A DNA stretch of 64,000 bases from JARFQW01 sp963842955 (GTDB taxonomy: Bacteria > Pseudomonadota > Gammaproteobacteria > Steroidobacterales > XN24). The stretch covers positions 186,001 to 250,000 of the forward strand of contig CAWJIJ010000009.1 in assembly GCA_963842955.1 (NCBI GenBank), in the 5' to 3' direction. Below are positions 26,668 through 34,585 of this stretch, piece by piece. The first letter of the stretch is position 1. Each line of letters opens with the position of its first letter. The notes under the pieces are model-generated. The model had not been told where the DNA came from, ran no database searches, and was given only the letters and a program-made list of their open reading frames with translations. The translations under genes were made by a program, and so were the position numbers.

Positions 26668-28050
26668 ATGCTTGTTATCCACAATTCGCTGACCGGGAAA
26701 AAGGAATCGTTTGAGCCGCTGGAACCCGGGCGGGTGCGGATTTACGTCTGCGGCATTACCGTATATGACTACCTGCATCTCGGCCATGCCCGCATGCTCG
26801 TCGTGTTCGATATGGTTGTCCGCTATCTGCGCTGGCGCGGCTATGAGGTGGTTTACGTTCGCAATATCACGGACATCGACGACAAGATCATCAGGCGAGC
26901 GGCGGAGAATGGCGAGACGATGGAAGCGTTGACCGAGCGGTTCATCGCGGCCATGGATGCCGACAGTGACGCGCTGGGTATTGTGCGGCCCGACATTGAG
27001 CCCAGGGCCACCGGGCACCTGCCGGCCATCATCCAGATGATCGAAAGGCTGGAACAGCGCGGCCACGCCTACCGGGGCGAGAACGGGGATGTGTACTACC
27101 GGGTAGGGAGCTTCGCAAATTACGGAGTCCTGTCGGGCAAGCGGCTGGAAGATCTTCGCGCCGGCGCCCGGGTGGATGTCAGCGAGGCCAAGGAAGATCC
27201 ACTGGACTTCGTTCTTTGGAAGGCCGCCAAGCCGGGTGAGCCGAGCTGGCCGTCGCCGTGGGGGCCCGGCCGGCCGGGCTGGCATATCGAGTGCTCGGCA
27301 ATGTCCACGGAAGCGCTGGGCAACCATTTCGATATTCACGGCGGCGGCATGGACCTGAAATTTCCGCATCACGAAAACGAAATTGCCCAGTCCTGCGGGG
27401 CCACGGGGGATGCGTTCGTCAACGTATGGATGCACAACGGGTTCGTGGAGATCAACGAGGAGAAGATGTCCAAGTCGCTGGATAACTTCTTCACCGTTCG
27501 GGAAATACTTCAACAGTTTCCGCCTGAAGCCGTGCGGTTCTTTGTTCTGAGCAGCCACTACCGAAGCCCGCTGCATCATAGTGATGACAATCTGGCGCAG
27601 GCTCGTGCGACGCTTGACGGCCTGTACCAGGCGCTGCGGGGTCTCGAGGTCGCGGCCGCGGAACCCGACCCCCAGGCAGTTGCTGATTTTCGCGCCGCCA
27701 TGGACGATGATTTCAATACCGCTGGCGGTATTGCCGTCATGCAGTCGGTGGCCCGAGAGCTCAACCGGTCACGCGCCGCCGAAGATGCCGAGGCCGCCGG
27801 TATGCAGGCGGCAACGCTGCGAACGCTGGGCAGCGTGCTGGGCTTGCTGGAGCAAGACCCGGAAACCTGGTTTCGCGGCCAGGAAACCGGGAGCCTGGCC
27901 GACGCGGATATTGAGGCGATGATCGAGGCCCGGCGCCTGGCCCGGGAGCGCCAGGACTGGGCCGAGGCCGATCGGCTGCGCGACGCGCTTGCCAACGACG
28001 GGGTCCTGCTCGAAGACGCCGCCGGAACGACGACCTGGAAAAGAACCTAG
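26668..28050 (+). CDS. cysS: Cysteinyl-tRNA synthetase
   Basis: CysS charges tRNA-Cys. The 460-residue class I enzyme has the zinc-binding and HIGH-region stretch YVCGITVYDYLHLGHAR, the second zinc site WHIECSAM and HGGGMDLKFPHHENE, and the EEKMSKSLDN loop. ATG 26668 is preferred because CAGGGAG (26657-26662) lies 5 bp upstream and the N-terminus then matches E. coli; GTG 26662 overlapping the gltX stop is an alternative. Confidence 0.96.
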   Translation: MLVIHNSLTGKKESFEPLEPGRVRIYVCGITVYDYLHLGHARMLVVFDMVVRYLRWRGYEVVYVRNITDIDDKIIRRAAENGETMEALTERFIAAMDADSDALGIVRPDIEPRATGHLPAIIQMIERLEQRGHAYRGENGDVYYRVGSFANYGVLSGKRLEDLRAGARVDVSEAKEDPLDFVLWKAAKPGEPSWPSPWGPGRPGWHIECSAMSTEALGNHFDIHGGGMDLKFPHHENEIAQSCGATGDAFVNVWMHNGFVEINEEKMSKSLDNFFTVREILQQFPPEAVRFFVLSSHYRSPLHHSDDNLAQARATLDGLYQALRGLEVAAAEPDPQAVADFRAAMDDDFNTAGGIAVMQSVARELNRSRAAEDAEAAGMQAATLRTLGSVLGLLEQDPETWFRGQETGSLADADIEAMIEARRLARERQDWAEADRLRDALANDGVLLEDAAGTTTWKRT

Positions 28051-28083
28051 GTTCCCCGGCAGTCCCGGGGGCGAGGTCAAGAT

Positions 28084-28944
28084 CTATTCCGCGCGGTTCC
28101 GTTTCTCGGCGGCCTGCAGTGTGTTCTTCATGAGCATGGCCACGGTCATGGGTCCGACACCTCCGGGTACCGGGCTAATCCAGGCAGCGCGCTCAGCGGC
28201 GGCCTCGAAGCCGACGTCGCCCACGAGCCGCCCATCGTCCCGGCGGTTGATACCCACGTCCAGCACCACGGCTCCCGGGCGTACCCACTCGCCGGGCACC
28301 AGGCCGGGCTTGCCTACCGCGACTACAAGAATTTCGGCCCGTTCCACTTGTGCCCGGAGATCGTGAGTAAACCGATGGCAGACGGTGGTTGTCGCGCCGG
28401 CAAGCAGGAGTTCCAGCGCCATGGGGCGGCCGACGATGTTGGATGCCCCGACGACGACCGCGTTCTTGCCTCTTACCGGAATATCGTAATGATCCAGAAG
28501 CGTGATCATCCCATAGGGCGTACACGGCCTTAGCGCCGGATTGCGCTGTGCCAGCCGGCCCACGTTGAAGGGATGGAATCCGTCCACGTCTTTTCCGGGA
28601 TCGATCTGCTCGATGATTCGCCCGGAGTCGAGATGGCCGGGCAACGGGAGTTGAACGAGGATCCCGTCCATTGTTGGATCGTCGTTGAGGGAGGCAATAA
28701 GGTCGTCGAGGTCCTGCTGAGAGGTGCTGCCGGGCAGATCGTAGGCCCGTGATTCCAGGCCGCATGCGTCGCAGGCCTTGCGCTTGTTTCTGACGTAGAC
28801 GGCGGATGCGGCATCGTCGCCCACGAGAATGACCGCCAGCCCCGGACGCCGCCGGCCCGCTGCCACTCGCTCCTCGATTCGCTCGCGGATATCCCCTTTT
28901 ACTCGATCGGCGACGGACCTGCCGTCGATCAGCTTGGCGGTCAT
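28084..28944 (-). CDS. folD: Bifunctional methylenetetrahydrofolate dehydrogenase/cyclohydrolase
   Basis: FolD interconverts 5,10-methylene- and 10-formyl-tetrahydrofolate using NADP. The 286-residue protein has YVRNKRKACDACGL with the catalytic Lys, LVQLPLPGHLD, DVDGFHPFN, GASNIVGRPMALELL and PVPGGVGPMTVAML. It is convergent with cysS; a GC-rich palindrome without a T-run lies in the 33-bp gap. Confidence 0.97.
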   Translation of the reverse strand: MTAKLIDGRSVADRVKGDIRERIEERVAAGRRRPGLAVILVGDDAASAVYVRNKRKACDACGLESRAYDLPGSTSQQDLDDLIASLNDDPTMDGILVQLPLPGHLDSGRIIEQIDPGKDVDGFHPFNVGRLAQRNPALRPCTPYGMITLLDHYDIPVRGKNAVVVGASNIVGRPMALELLLAGATTTVCHRFTHDLRAQVERAEILVVAVGKPGLVPGEWVRPGAVVLDVGINRRDDGRLVGDVGFEAAAERAAWISPVPGGVGPMTVAMLMKNTLQAAEKRNRAE

Positions 28945-29056
28945 GGCAGGGCGGGCCTCGCGTGGCCTGACGATGGGGTGGCGGATTGTTGCACGAGGCC
29001 GCGCCGGCGCTCAACATGGGGACCGCCGAAACCCGGGGCGAGCGGCCGTTTGCTCG

Positions 29057-29085
29057 TTGACTGCCCCCGGGGCCCCGAGTATGAT
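29057..29085 (+). promoter_or_regulatory. Sigma-70 promoter of the tRNA-Pro/Arg/His cluster
   Basis: TTGACT (29057-29062) and TATGAT (29080-29085) are separated by 17 bp and lie about 46 bp before tRNA-Pro. The GC-rich run between -10 and start is compatible with a stringently controlled stable-RNA promoter, but this is inference. Confidence 0.7.
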
Positions 29086-29131
29086 CCGACACCCCGTCAG
29101 GGACGGTTGCGGGCCGCGGTTTGGCGGCCGT

Positions 29132-29208
29132 CGGGGCATGGCGCAGTCTGGTAGCGCATCTGCTTTGGGAGCAGAGGGTCGGCGGTTCGAATCCGTCTGC
29201 CCCGACCA
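29132..29208 (+). tRNA. tRNA-Pro (TGG)
   Basis: A 77-nt cloverleaf. The acceptor arm CGGGGCA pairs with TGCCCCG. The anticodon loop TTTGGGA gives anticodon TGG. The TPsiC arm GGTTCGAATCC and an encoded CCA end (29206-29208) are present. Confidence 0.97.
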
Positions 29209-29235
29209 TTTCGTTACCGGCCGCCGGCGGACGCA

Positions 29236-29312
29236 GCGCCCGTAGCTCAACGGGATAGAGCATCGGCCTTCTAAGCCGACGGTTGCAGGTTCGAGTCCTG
29301 CCGGGCGCGCCA
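29236..29312 (+). tRNA. tRNA-Arg (TCT)
   Basis: A 77-nt cloverleaf. The acceptor arm GCGCCCG pairs with CGGGCGC. The anticodon loop CTTCTAA gives TCT. The CCA end is encoded at 29310-29312. It follows tRNA-Pro by 27 bp and is probably in the same transcript. Confidence 0.97.
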
Positions 29313-29326
29313 GTCCGGCAAACAGT

Positions 29327-29403
29327 GGTGGGCGTAGCTCAGTTGGTAGAGCCCCGGATTGTGATTCCGGTCGTCGTGGGTTCGAGTCCCATCGTCCACC
29401 CCA
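29327..29403 (+). tRNA. tRNA-His (GTG)
   Basis: A 77-nt gene if the G at position -1 (29327) is included, as tRNA-His requires. GTGGGCG pairs with CGTCCAC, and the discriminator is C (29400). The anticodon loop TTGTGAT gives GTG. The encoded CCA is at 29401-29403. Its last 59 nt are repeated twice more downstream in a tandem repeat. Confidence 0.97.
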
Positions 29404-29434
29404 TTTTTCCGAGTGACGCCCACCAGTCGAAGGA

Positions 29435-29522
29435 CGGGGCGTAGCGGGGCCGCGCAGCGGCAAGGTAGAGCCCCGGATTGTGATTCCGGTCGTCGTGGGT
29501 TCGAGTCCCATCGTCCACCCCA
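29435..29522 (+). pseudogene. tRNA-His-like copy with altered 5' half (copy 1)
   Basis: From GGTAGAG (29464) to CCA (29522) it is identical to the tRNA-His gene, including the anticodon GTG and TPsiC arms. The 5' part differs: CGGGGCG can pair with only 5 of 7 acceptor bases. The D-arm is replaced by a longer segment holding the hairpin GCCGC-GCA-GCGGC (29449-29461). Probably non-functional as a tRNA, though RNA structure may form. Confidence 0.6.
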
Positions 29523-29553
29523 TTTTTCCGAGTGACGCCCACCAGTCGAAGGA

Positions 29554-29641
29554 CGGGGCGTAGCGGGGCCGCGCAGCGGCAAGGTAGAGCCCCGGATTGT
29601 GATTCCGGTCGTCGTGGGTTCGAGTCCCATCGTCCACCCCA
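29554..29641 (+). pseudogene. tRNA-His-like copy with altered 5' half (copy 2)
   Basis: An exact copy of the previous altered tRNA-His: intact from the D-loop to CCA, with the same 5' substitution and hairpin. A T-run (29642-29646) follows directly, as it does after the other two copies. Confidence 0.6.
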
Positions 29642-29647
29642 TTTTTC

Positions 29648-30026
29648 TCTCCCGGATTCTCGCCACTACCCGTGATCGGCAGACCAGCTGCGCCGGCACG
29701 GCGTAATGAGTCATGTCATTCGGCGGCATGACTGAGCCTGTACGAACAAATGCTCCTTGCACCGTCTTTCGCCTCGGATCGATTCGATGCGGTGATAGGT
29801 GGGCGGCGCCTCATCTGCCGCGGGAGGACTGCGTCTCGATCTGGCAGGGATCGGGACAATGACAGATGCAGGTGGGCTGCGTCTCGTCCGGATCCCGACC
29901 TGGTGCGCTGTCTGCGCAAACGGAATCGCGCGGTGTCTACGGACCCGGGGCTGAGGACGTGCCGGGCGAGCGAGACAAGGGGTGGCTGAAAAGAGCGCTG
30001 TCCCGGCCCCGGAGCCAGTTTCGCAT
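29648..30026. other. Non-coding stretch with no supported gene
   Basis: About 380 bp between the tRNA-His repeats and the DUF1840 gene. Short open frames exist on both strands, but they are Arg/Ser-rich and resemble no known family. I see no clear promoter, hairpin terminator or repeat in it. Confidence 0.5.
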
Positions 30027-30356
30027 CTAGTCCCACATGACGGCGGTTTCGGCAGCGAGAGACGCTTCGAGCATCTGGACCAGCGGCCAGGCGCGCAGCG
30101 CGATGCCGACAGTGTCTTTCTTCTTTTCGGCCGAATTGTCCTGTTCGCTGCCTTCGTTGGGCTCCGGCTCGGCCTCTCCTTTTGCCTGGGCCGCCGCGAG
30201 GGCGGTCTTGAGCCGTGCGAGCGCCCCGGGGATGTCCTCGGCAGCCAGCGCGCTTGGTATGGTGCCGCTGTGGCCCATCATGCCCAGGAGCTTTGCAGCA
30301 TCCTTCGAAACCATGGTGATGTTTTCGTAGGCTTTGGAATGAAACGTTACGGGCAT
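30027..30356 (-). CDS. DUF1840 family protein
   Basis: A 109-residue protein of unknown function matching the DUF1840 pattern: an N-terminal MPVTFHSKAYENITM, then LLGMMGHSGTIPSAL and a C-terminal WPLVQMLEASLAAET that suggests helices. It has no signal peptide or membrane span, and the middle is charged (Glu/Lys). It stands alone between the tRNA repeats and a methyltransferase gene on the same strand. Confidence 0.75.
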   Translation of the reverse strand: MPVTFHSKAYENITMVSKDAAKLLGMMGHSGTIPSALAAEDIPGALARLKTALAAAQAKGEAEPEPNEGSEQDNSAEKKKDTVGIALRAWPLVQMLEASLAAETAVMWD

Positions 30357-30473
30357 GTCGTTCTGCTCTCCCGGTGAGTGTCCTGCGGGCGAATCCGCGC
30401 TCGCCCAACTCCGAGGTTAGACCATCGGATCGTCGATCGTGTGCTCAGGTGCGCCAGAACCCTGGTGAGCCCC

Positions 30474-31901
30474 TCACGCCGGACCTTCGTCGTCGGGCTG
30501 ATTGCCGTATCCGGACGGAAGCTGCATAAGAACCATGGAGCGAATCAGGGGCGCCATGGCATCGGACCTTCGACCGGAGCGCAGCTCCTCGAGAAGCTCC
30601 GGCTCCAGGTACGCCTCGGCCGGCAGCCGGGTGAGCAGGTGCCGGCTGTCTTCTGCAAACGCGTCACTGGGCGGCGTGAGCCTGAAAAGAGTCCCGGGCC
30701 GTTTTCCGGAAGCGACCGGTTGATAAAGGGGATTGACGCCCAGGGTGCCGGATGCATGGGGCCATTGATCGAACGGGCCCCCGGGACGATGGCTCCCGCC
30801 CTTGTGCCCGATAATTTCGATGAACGGAGCCTCCAGAAGGTCATCCGGCGACCGTGCTTCGGCCGCGCCGGGACTGCCGCCCTCGAGATACCGGTCGACC
30901 ACGTCGTCCGTGGCATAGAACCTGGGCTCGAAGTCTGCAAACAGGCGTGCGTAGCCCGATGGCGGCAAGGCAAAATTCCGGAACGCGCCGGGATTGAAAC
31001 TGTGCCGCAGCGCGCAGAACAGCAATGGGCTGCCCTGCCTGAGAACACGGTCGGCGGACCCGGCGAGGCGGGACTTGTTGCGCACGAAGTGGAATGTGTT
31101 GACACAGGTCATGGCGCCAAAGCTGTTGTCCGCGAATGGCAGGCCCTCCTCCAGGTCGCAGCAAACGAAACGGGCCCCGGGGGCCACGCGCAGGCGACCG
31201 ATCATGAGCAGAAAGAAATCCCGGTCGACTCCACACACTTCGATTCCCGCCGCGCAGAAGTACGCGGCCATATGACCGGCGCCTGCACCGAGGTCGAGAA
31301 CCGGACCGTCCGGCGCACGTATGACGCTGGCAAGGCCCATGGCCGCCACGTGCTCGGCGTGTCCCGGGCGGAACAGGAAATAGCCCCGGATCTCCCGGTT
31401 GAGGGCGGCGTGGCCGGGAAATCGCCGATCCAGCAGCGCGGCGGCGGGTTGATTGATCCAGCGGTCTATGGGCGGCAGCCGCCATGCATCGCGGGTGGAG
31501 AAAACACGCTTTATGCCGTCCCGGAGGGTGCGCCGAAATCCCCGCATCGGCCGCGTCAAGGACGACTCCGCGGCGGTCTGCAGCGCTCTGGCGTGTTCGC
31601 CGGCCCGGATCATTCGACATAAGGCCCGGACGGGCATCGGAGATCCGGGGCCCCGGGCGGCGAGGATGATCGGTATACCCCCGACGAGTGGATATTCCGA
31701 GCAGTCGCAGCGCAGGATCCCGTAGTCGCCGCAAGGCCCGGGAACAGCCTGCCCGGCAGATTCGATGGCCCCGCCACATCCCGGGCAAACCAGTCCGGCA
31801 GGTGGCGGGACGGGGCTGGCCTGTTGCCGGTCTGGCCGAGCCGAGACAAACGTGGCGTTCCGGAAGGGTTGCACCGCGTGATTCTCCTGCGAACCCGTCA
31901 T
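30474..31901 (-). CDS. SAM-dependent methyltransferase with N-terminal Trm112-like zinc ribbon
   Basis: A 475-residue protein of unknown substrate. Residues about 35-80 form a Trm112-like ribbon (CPGCGGAIE, then LRCDCSEYPLVGGIPIIL). The class I methyltransferase core follows, with motif I VLDLGAGAGHMAAYF, the acidic residue in CGVDRDFF and CCDLEEGLPFADNSF. The C-terminal 180 residues match nothing I recognise. It is preceded on the same strand by an ABC exporter gene 189 bp away. Modification of a small molecule or surface component is a guess. Confidence 0.72.
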   Translation of the reverse strand: MTGSQENHAVQPFRNATFVSARPDRQQASPVPPPAGLVCPGCGGAIESAGQAVPGPCGDYGILRCDCSEYPLVGGIPIILAARGPGSPMPVRALCRMIRAGEHARALQTAAESSLTRPMRGFRRTLRDGIKRVFSTRDAWRLPPIDRWINQPAAALLDRRFPGHAALNREIRGYFLFRPGHAEHVAAMGLASVIRAPDGPVLDLGAGAGHMAAYFCAAGIEVCGVDRDFFLLMIGRLRVAPGARFVCCDLEEGLPFADNSFGAMTCVNTFHFVRNKSRLAGSADRVLRQGSPLLFCALRHSFNPGAFRNFALPPSGYARLFADFEPRFYATDDVVDRYLEGGSPGAAEARSPDDLLEAPFIEIIGHKGGSHRPGGPFDQWPHASGTLGVNPLYQPVASGKRPGTLFRLTPPSDAFAEDSRHLLTRLPAEAYLEPELLEELRSGRRSDAMAPLIRSMVLMQLPSGYGNQPDDEGPA

Positions 31902-31917
31902 TGCGGCCTTGCTGAAG

Positions 31918-31955
31918 CGAGGTTCCGGGAGGGCAACGGTCTCCGGTGAACCTCG
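31918..31955 (-). promoter_or_regulatory. Inverted repeat upstream of the methyltransferase gene
   Basis: CGAGGTTC (31918-31925) and GAACCTCG (31948-31955) form a perfect 8-bp inverted repeat with a 22-bp spacer, starting 17 bp before the methyltransferase ATG. It could be an operator or a leader hairpin. An AT-rich stretch (complement of TTTATAGTAT, 31975-31984) just upstream may hold a -10 box. Confidence 0.35.
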
Positions 31956-32090
31956 ATTTCGATAGACCTGAATTTATAGTATGGCGGCGCCGGCTCACGG
32001 CTGCGAGAACCCAGTCGCATTTGCGATTGTTTGGCCCGCCTTGGCCGCGGGACGCGACAAGAAAAGGTTCGTGGCCAGAAGAAGCCGTGG

Positions 32091-33941
32091 TCACCGGTAT
32101 CCGGCTGCCTGGAGTTCGAACAGGTGGGCGTAGATTCCATCCTCCTCCATCAGGCTCTCATGGTTTCCGCTTTCCACGATTCGGCCCTCGGACAGCACGG
32201 CGATCCGGGTAGCGCGACGCACGGTGGAGAAGCGATGGGAAATCAGGAGGACCATGCGATCCGACGCCATGGTCCGGAAGTGCTCGAACACCTGAGCCTC
32301 CGCCCCCGCATCCATGGCCGCCGTCGGCTCGTCGAGGACGAGGATATCCGCGCCTGAGCGCATGAACGCGCGGGACAGCGCCACTTTCTGCCACTGTCCG
32401 CCCGACAGCTCCTGGCCATCCTTGAACCAGCGCCCCAGCTGGGTCTGGTAGCCGGAGGGCAGCTGGTGGATGAAATCCGTTGCCAGGCCCTTTGCGGCCG
32501 CCTCGGCCCAGCGGTCTTCCGAGTCGAAGTTCTCCACGTCACCGGCGCCAATGTTCTCGCCCAGCAGCATCTGGTAGCGGGCAAAGTCCTGAAATATGAC
32601 CGCGATCCGCTTCCGTAGCGTGGCCGGATCCCACTCGCGGGCATCGAGGCCGTCAATGAGGATGCGCCCGGTGTCCGGCTCGTACAGGCGGGCCAGCAGC
32701 TTGATGAGGGTGGTTTTTCCCGAGCCGTTCTCGCCGACGATAGCCAGGCTGCTGCCCGGCGTGACGTGGAGGGTGACGTCCTCCAGGGCCGGCCGCGGCG
32801 CCGAAGGGTAGGTGAAGCTGACGTGTTCAAAGCGAATGCCGTCGGCGGGATCCGGTCCGGCCACCGCGCTGCCGCCGGTGGCTTCGATGGGCTGCTCCAG
32901 GTATTCGTAGAGATTGGAGAGGTAGAGGTTGTCTTCGTACATGCCGCCGATGGACGACAGGATCGCCGCCACCGAGGACTGGCCCTGCTTGAACACCAAC
33001 AAATACATGGTCATCTGGCCGAGGGTGATCGTCCCCGCGACCGCGCTGGCGGCAATCCACGCATACGCACCGTAGAAGATCACGGTGCCGACGAGTCCGA
33101 GGGCAAGGCCCCAGCTGTCCCGCCGGATCGTCAGACGCCGGTCTTCCTTGTACAGGGTGGTGTAGATCGAGCGGTAGAGGTCCAGAAGCCGGGGCCCGAG
33201 TCCGAACAGCTTGACCTCTTTTGCATAGTCCTCCCGGGCGAGCACGGTCTCCAGGTAGATCTGCCGTCGGGTTTCCGGGGAACGCCAGCGGAACAGGCGG
33301 AACGCGTCACCGGAGAACTTGGCCTCTGCGATGAAGGCCGGCAGCCCGGCGAGCGTCAGGATGACCACCGTCCAGGGTGAGAACTGCACGAGCAGGACCG
33401 CAAAACTGGCCAGCGATATGGCGTTCTGTGCCAGGCCGAAGCTGCGGTTGACCAGGCTCAGCGGCCGCGTGGAGGCGTCTCTCCGGGCCCGGGTCAGCTT
33501 GTCGTAGAACTCGTCGTCCTCAAAGTGGGCGAGACTGAGGCCAAGTGCCTTCTCGAGGATCATCGTATTGACCCGGTTCCCCAGCTGGGCCCGCAACAGG
33601 GCCTGGCAGGTGGAGATGCCGCGCTGCGCGGCGGAGAGAACCGCCACGATGGCTGCCTCAAGCGCGACGAGGCGATATACGTGGCCTAGCGCCTCAGATC
33701 GTCCTTCGGCGGGCAGCGCCAGCGCGGCGACGACGCCGTCGATAATCAGTTGCCCCACCCAGGCGGTCAGCGCCGGCAGGGCACCGGCGATCAGAGTGAG
33801 GAGGCCAAAGACAACCGCCAGCCGCCGGTTCGTCTGCCAGACCAGGCTCATGGCCCGGCCGGTGTAGGTCGCGATGTGGCCCGGTCGCCACGCGCCGCGT
33901 TCCGGGCCTGGCGTTGCCGAGGCCGCCTGGCGTGTGCTCAT
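32091..33941 (-). CDS. ABC transporter, fused permease and ATPase
   Basis: A 616-residue exporter half-transporter. Residues about 35-330 hold the transmembrane domain with six predicted helices. The C-terminal ATPase has Walker A GENGSGKTT, the signature LSGGQWQ, Walker B ILVLDEPTAAMD and the switch His in LISHRFST. It would act as a homodimer in the inner membrane. The substrate is unknown; a linked methyltransferase gene downstream hints that the exported molecule could be methylated. No peptidase C39 domain is present, so it is not a typical bacteriocin exporter. Confidence 0.85.
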   Translation of the reverse strand: MSTRQAASATPGPERGAWRPGHIATYTGRAMSLVWQTNRRLAVVFGLLTLIAGALPALTAWVGQLIIDGVVAALALPAEGRSEALGHVYRLVALEAAIVAVLSAAQRGISTCQALLRAQLGNRVNTMILEKALGLSLAHFEDDEFYDKLTRARRDASTRPLSLVNRSFGLAQNAISLASFAVLLVQFSPWTVVILTLAGLPAFIAEAKFSGDAFRLFRWRSPETRRQIYLETVLAREDYAKEVKLFGLGPRLLDLYRSIYTTLYKEDRRLTIRRDSWGLALGLVGTVIFYGAYAWIAASAVAGTITLGQMTMYLLVFKQGQSSVAAILSSIGGMYEDNLYLSNLYEYLEQPIEATGGSAVAGPDPADGIRFEHVSFTYPSAPRPALEDVTLHVTPGSSLAIVGENGSGKTTLIKLLARLYEPDTGRILIDGLDAREWDPATLRKRIAVIFQDFARYQMLLGENIGAGDVENFDSEDRWAEAAAKGLATDFIHQLPSGYQTQLGRWFKDGQELSGGQWQKVALSRAFMRSGADILVLDEPTAAMDAGAEAQVFEHFRTMASDRMVLLISHRFSTVRRATRIAVLSEGRIVESGNHESLMEEDGIYAHLFELQAAGYR

Positions 33942-34087
33942 GGGATGGGGTCTCTCCGAAAACGCAGATCAGACGGGTACCCGTCGATCGTTTCGCCTGC
34001 ACCATACCACCCGCGTGTCGGGCCGCCCGCTGACGGCCCCGGTGGATCCGACGCGGCGTCTGGGCGACGGTCGCAGGACGCCGTGAC

Positions 34088-34116
34088 TTTACAATACGTC
34101 CGCCCACGGCTAAATT
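34088..34116 (+). promoter_or_regulatory. Sigma-70 promoter of tRNA-Lys
   Basis: TTTACA (34088-34093) and TAAATT (34111-34116) are 17 bp apart and end 13 bp before the tRNA-Lys gene, which fits a short-leader tRNA promoter. Confidence 0.65.
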
Positions 34117-34129
34117 ACGCGCCCTTTTC

Positions 34130-34205
<76 letters not shown>

Positions 34206-34216
34206 GATTTCCTCAA

Positions 34217-34241
34217 CGGCCCGCCTCGGCGGGCCGCTTTT
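34217..34241 (+). terminator. Rho-independent terminator after tRNA-Lys
   Basis: The stem CGGCCCGCC pairs with GGCGGGCCG around a 2-bp TC, so the real loop opens the top pairs. It is followed by CTTTT. It lies 11 bp after the tRNA end. Confidence 0.8.
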
Positions 34242-34389
34242 CGTTGCAGGCCCCGCGGCTGGCCACGGCCTCGGCGGAAGCCATTTCTGGCCTGTGCGTG
34301 ATAAACTGGTGGGTCTTGGCTCACCGGGCTTCGACCTGCGCTTGCGTGGCGACTACCTGCAGGCTGCTGCCGGGTGGCCTGGAGGGCGC

Positions 34390-34476
34390 GCGAAAGTGGC
34401 GGAATTGGTAGACGCGCCGGGTTTAGGTCCCGGTGGGATAAAACCCGTGAGAGTTCGAGTCTCTCCTTTCGCACCA
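34390..34476 (+). tRNA. tRNA-Leu (TAG)
   Basis: An 87-nt gene with the long variable arm of class II tRNAs. GCGAAAG pairs with CTTTCGC. The anticodon loop TTTAGGT gives TAG. The CCA end is encoded at 34474-34476. It lies 110 bp upstream of tig. Confidence 0.97.
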
Positions 34477-34585
34477 GTTTCCAGGAGCCGGACGGCGGGT
34501 GATCCGCCGGCGGTAAGGCGGACCGGGCACTGTCAGGCGCCGGTCCGGGTTTTGGCAGAATGAGACACAAGAGGGGCAACCCCAA

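Larger units (their letters stand above)
29345..29647 (+). repeat. 119-bp perfect tandem repeat covering the tRNA-His 3' part
   Basis: Copy 1 (29345-29463) starts in the D-loop of the intact tRNA-His and ends after a 60-bp spacer. Copy 2 (29464-29582) is identical. Copy 3 is partial (29583-29647, 65 bp) and stops just after the tRNA 3' end and its T-run. The unit has no long open frame, no spacer variation and no integrase gene nearby. Confidence 0.95.

Noticed and set aside
29345..29647. Possible CRISPR array
   Set aside because: The repeats are adjacent and continuous, with no unique spacers, and no cas gene is present.
29011..29762. Open frames on the minus strand across the tRNA cluster with repeated peptides
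   Set aside because: They are antisense readings of the tRNA genes and the 119-bp repeat; the same spurious peptides appear whenever tRNAs are translated.
29750..29989. Small plus-strand frame of 79 codons
   Set aside because: Arg-rich, no ribosome-binding site and no resemblance to known proteins.
31902..32090. Search for a ribosomal peptide precursor between exporter and methyltransferase
   Set aside because: No short frame with leader-core character or a good ribosome-binding site was found.
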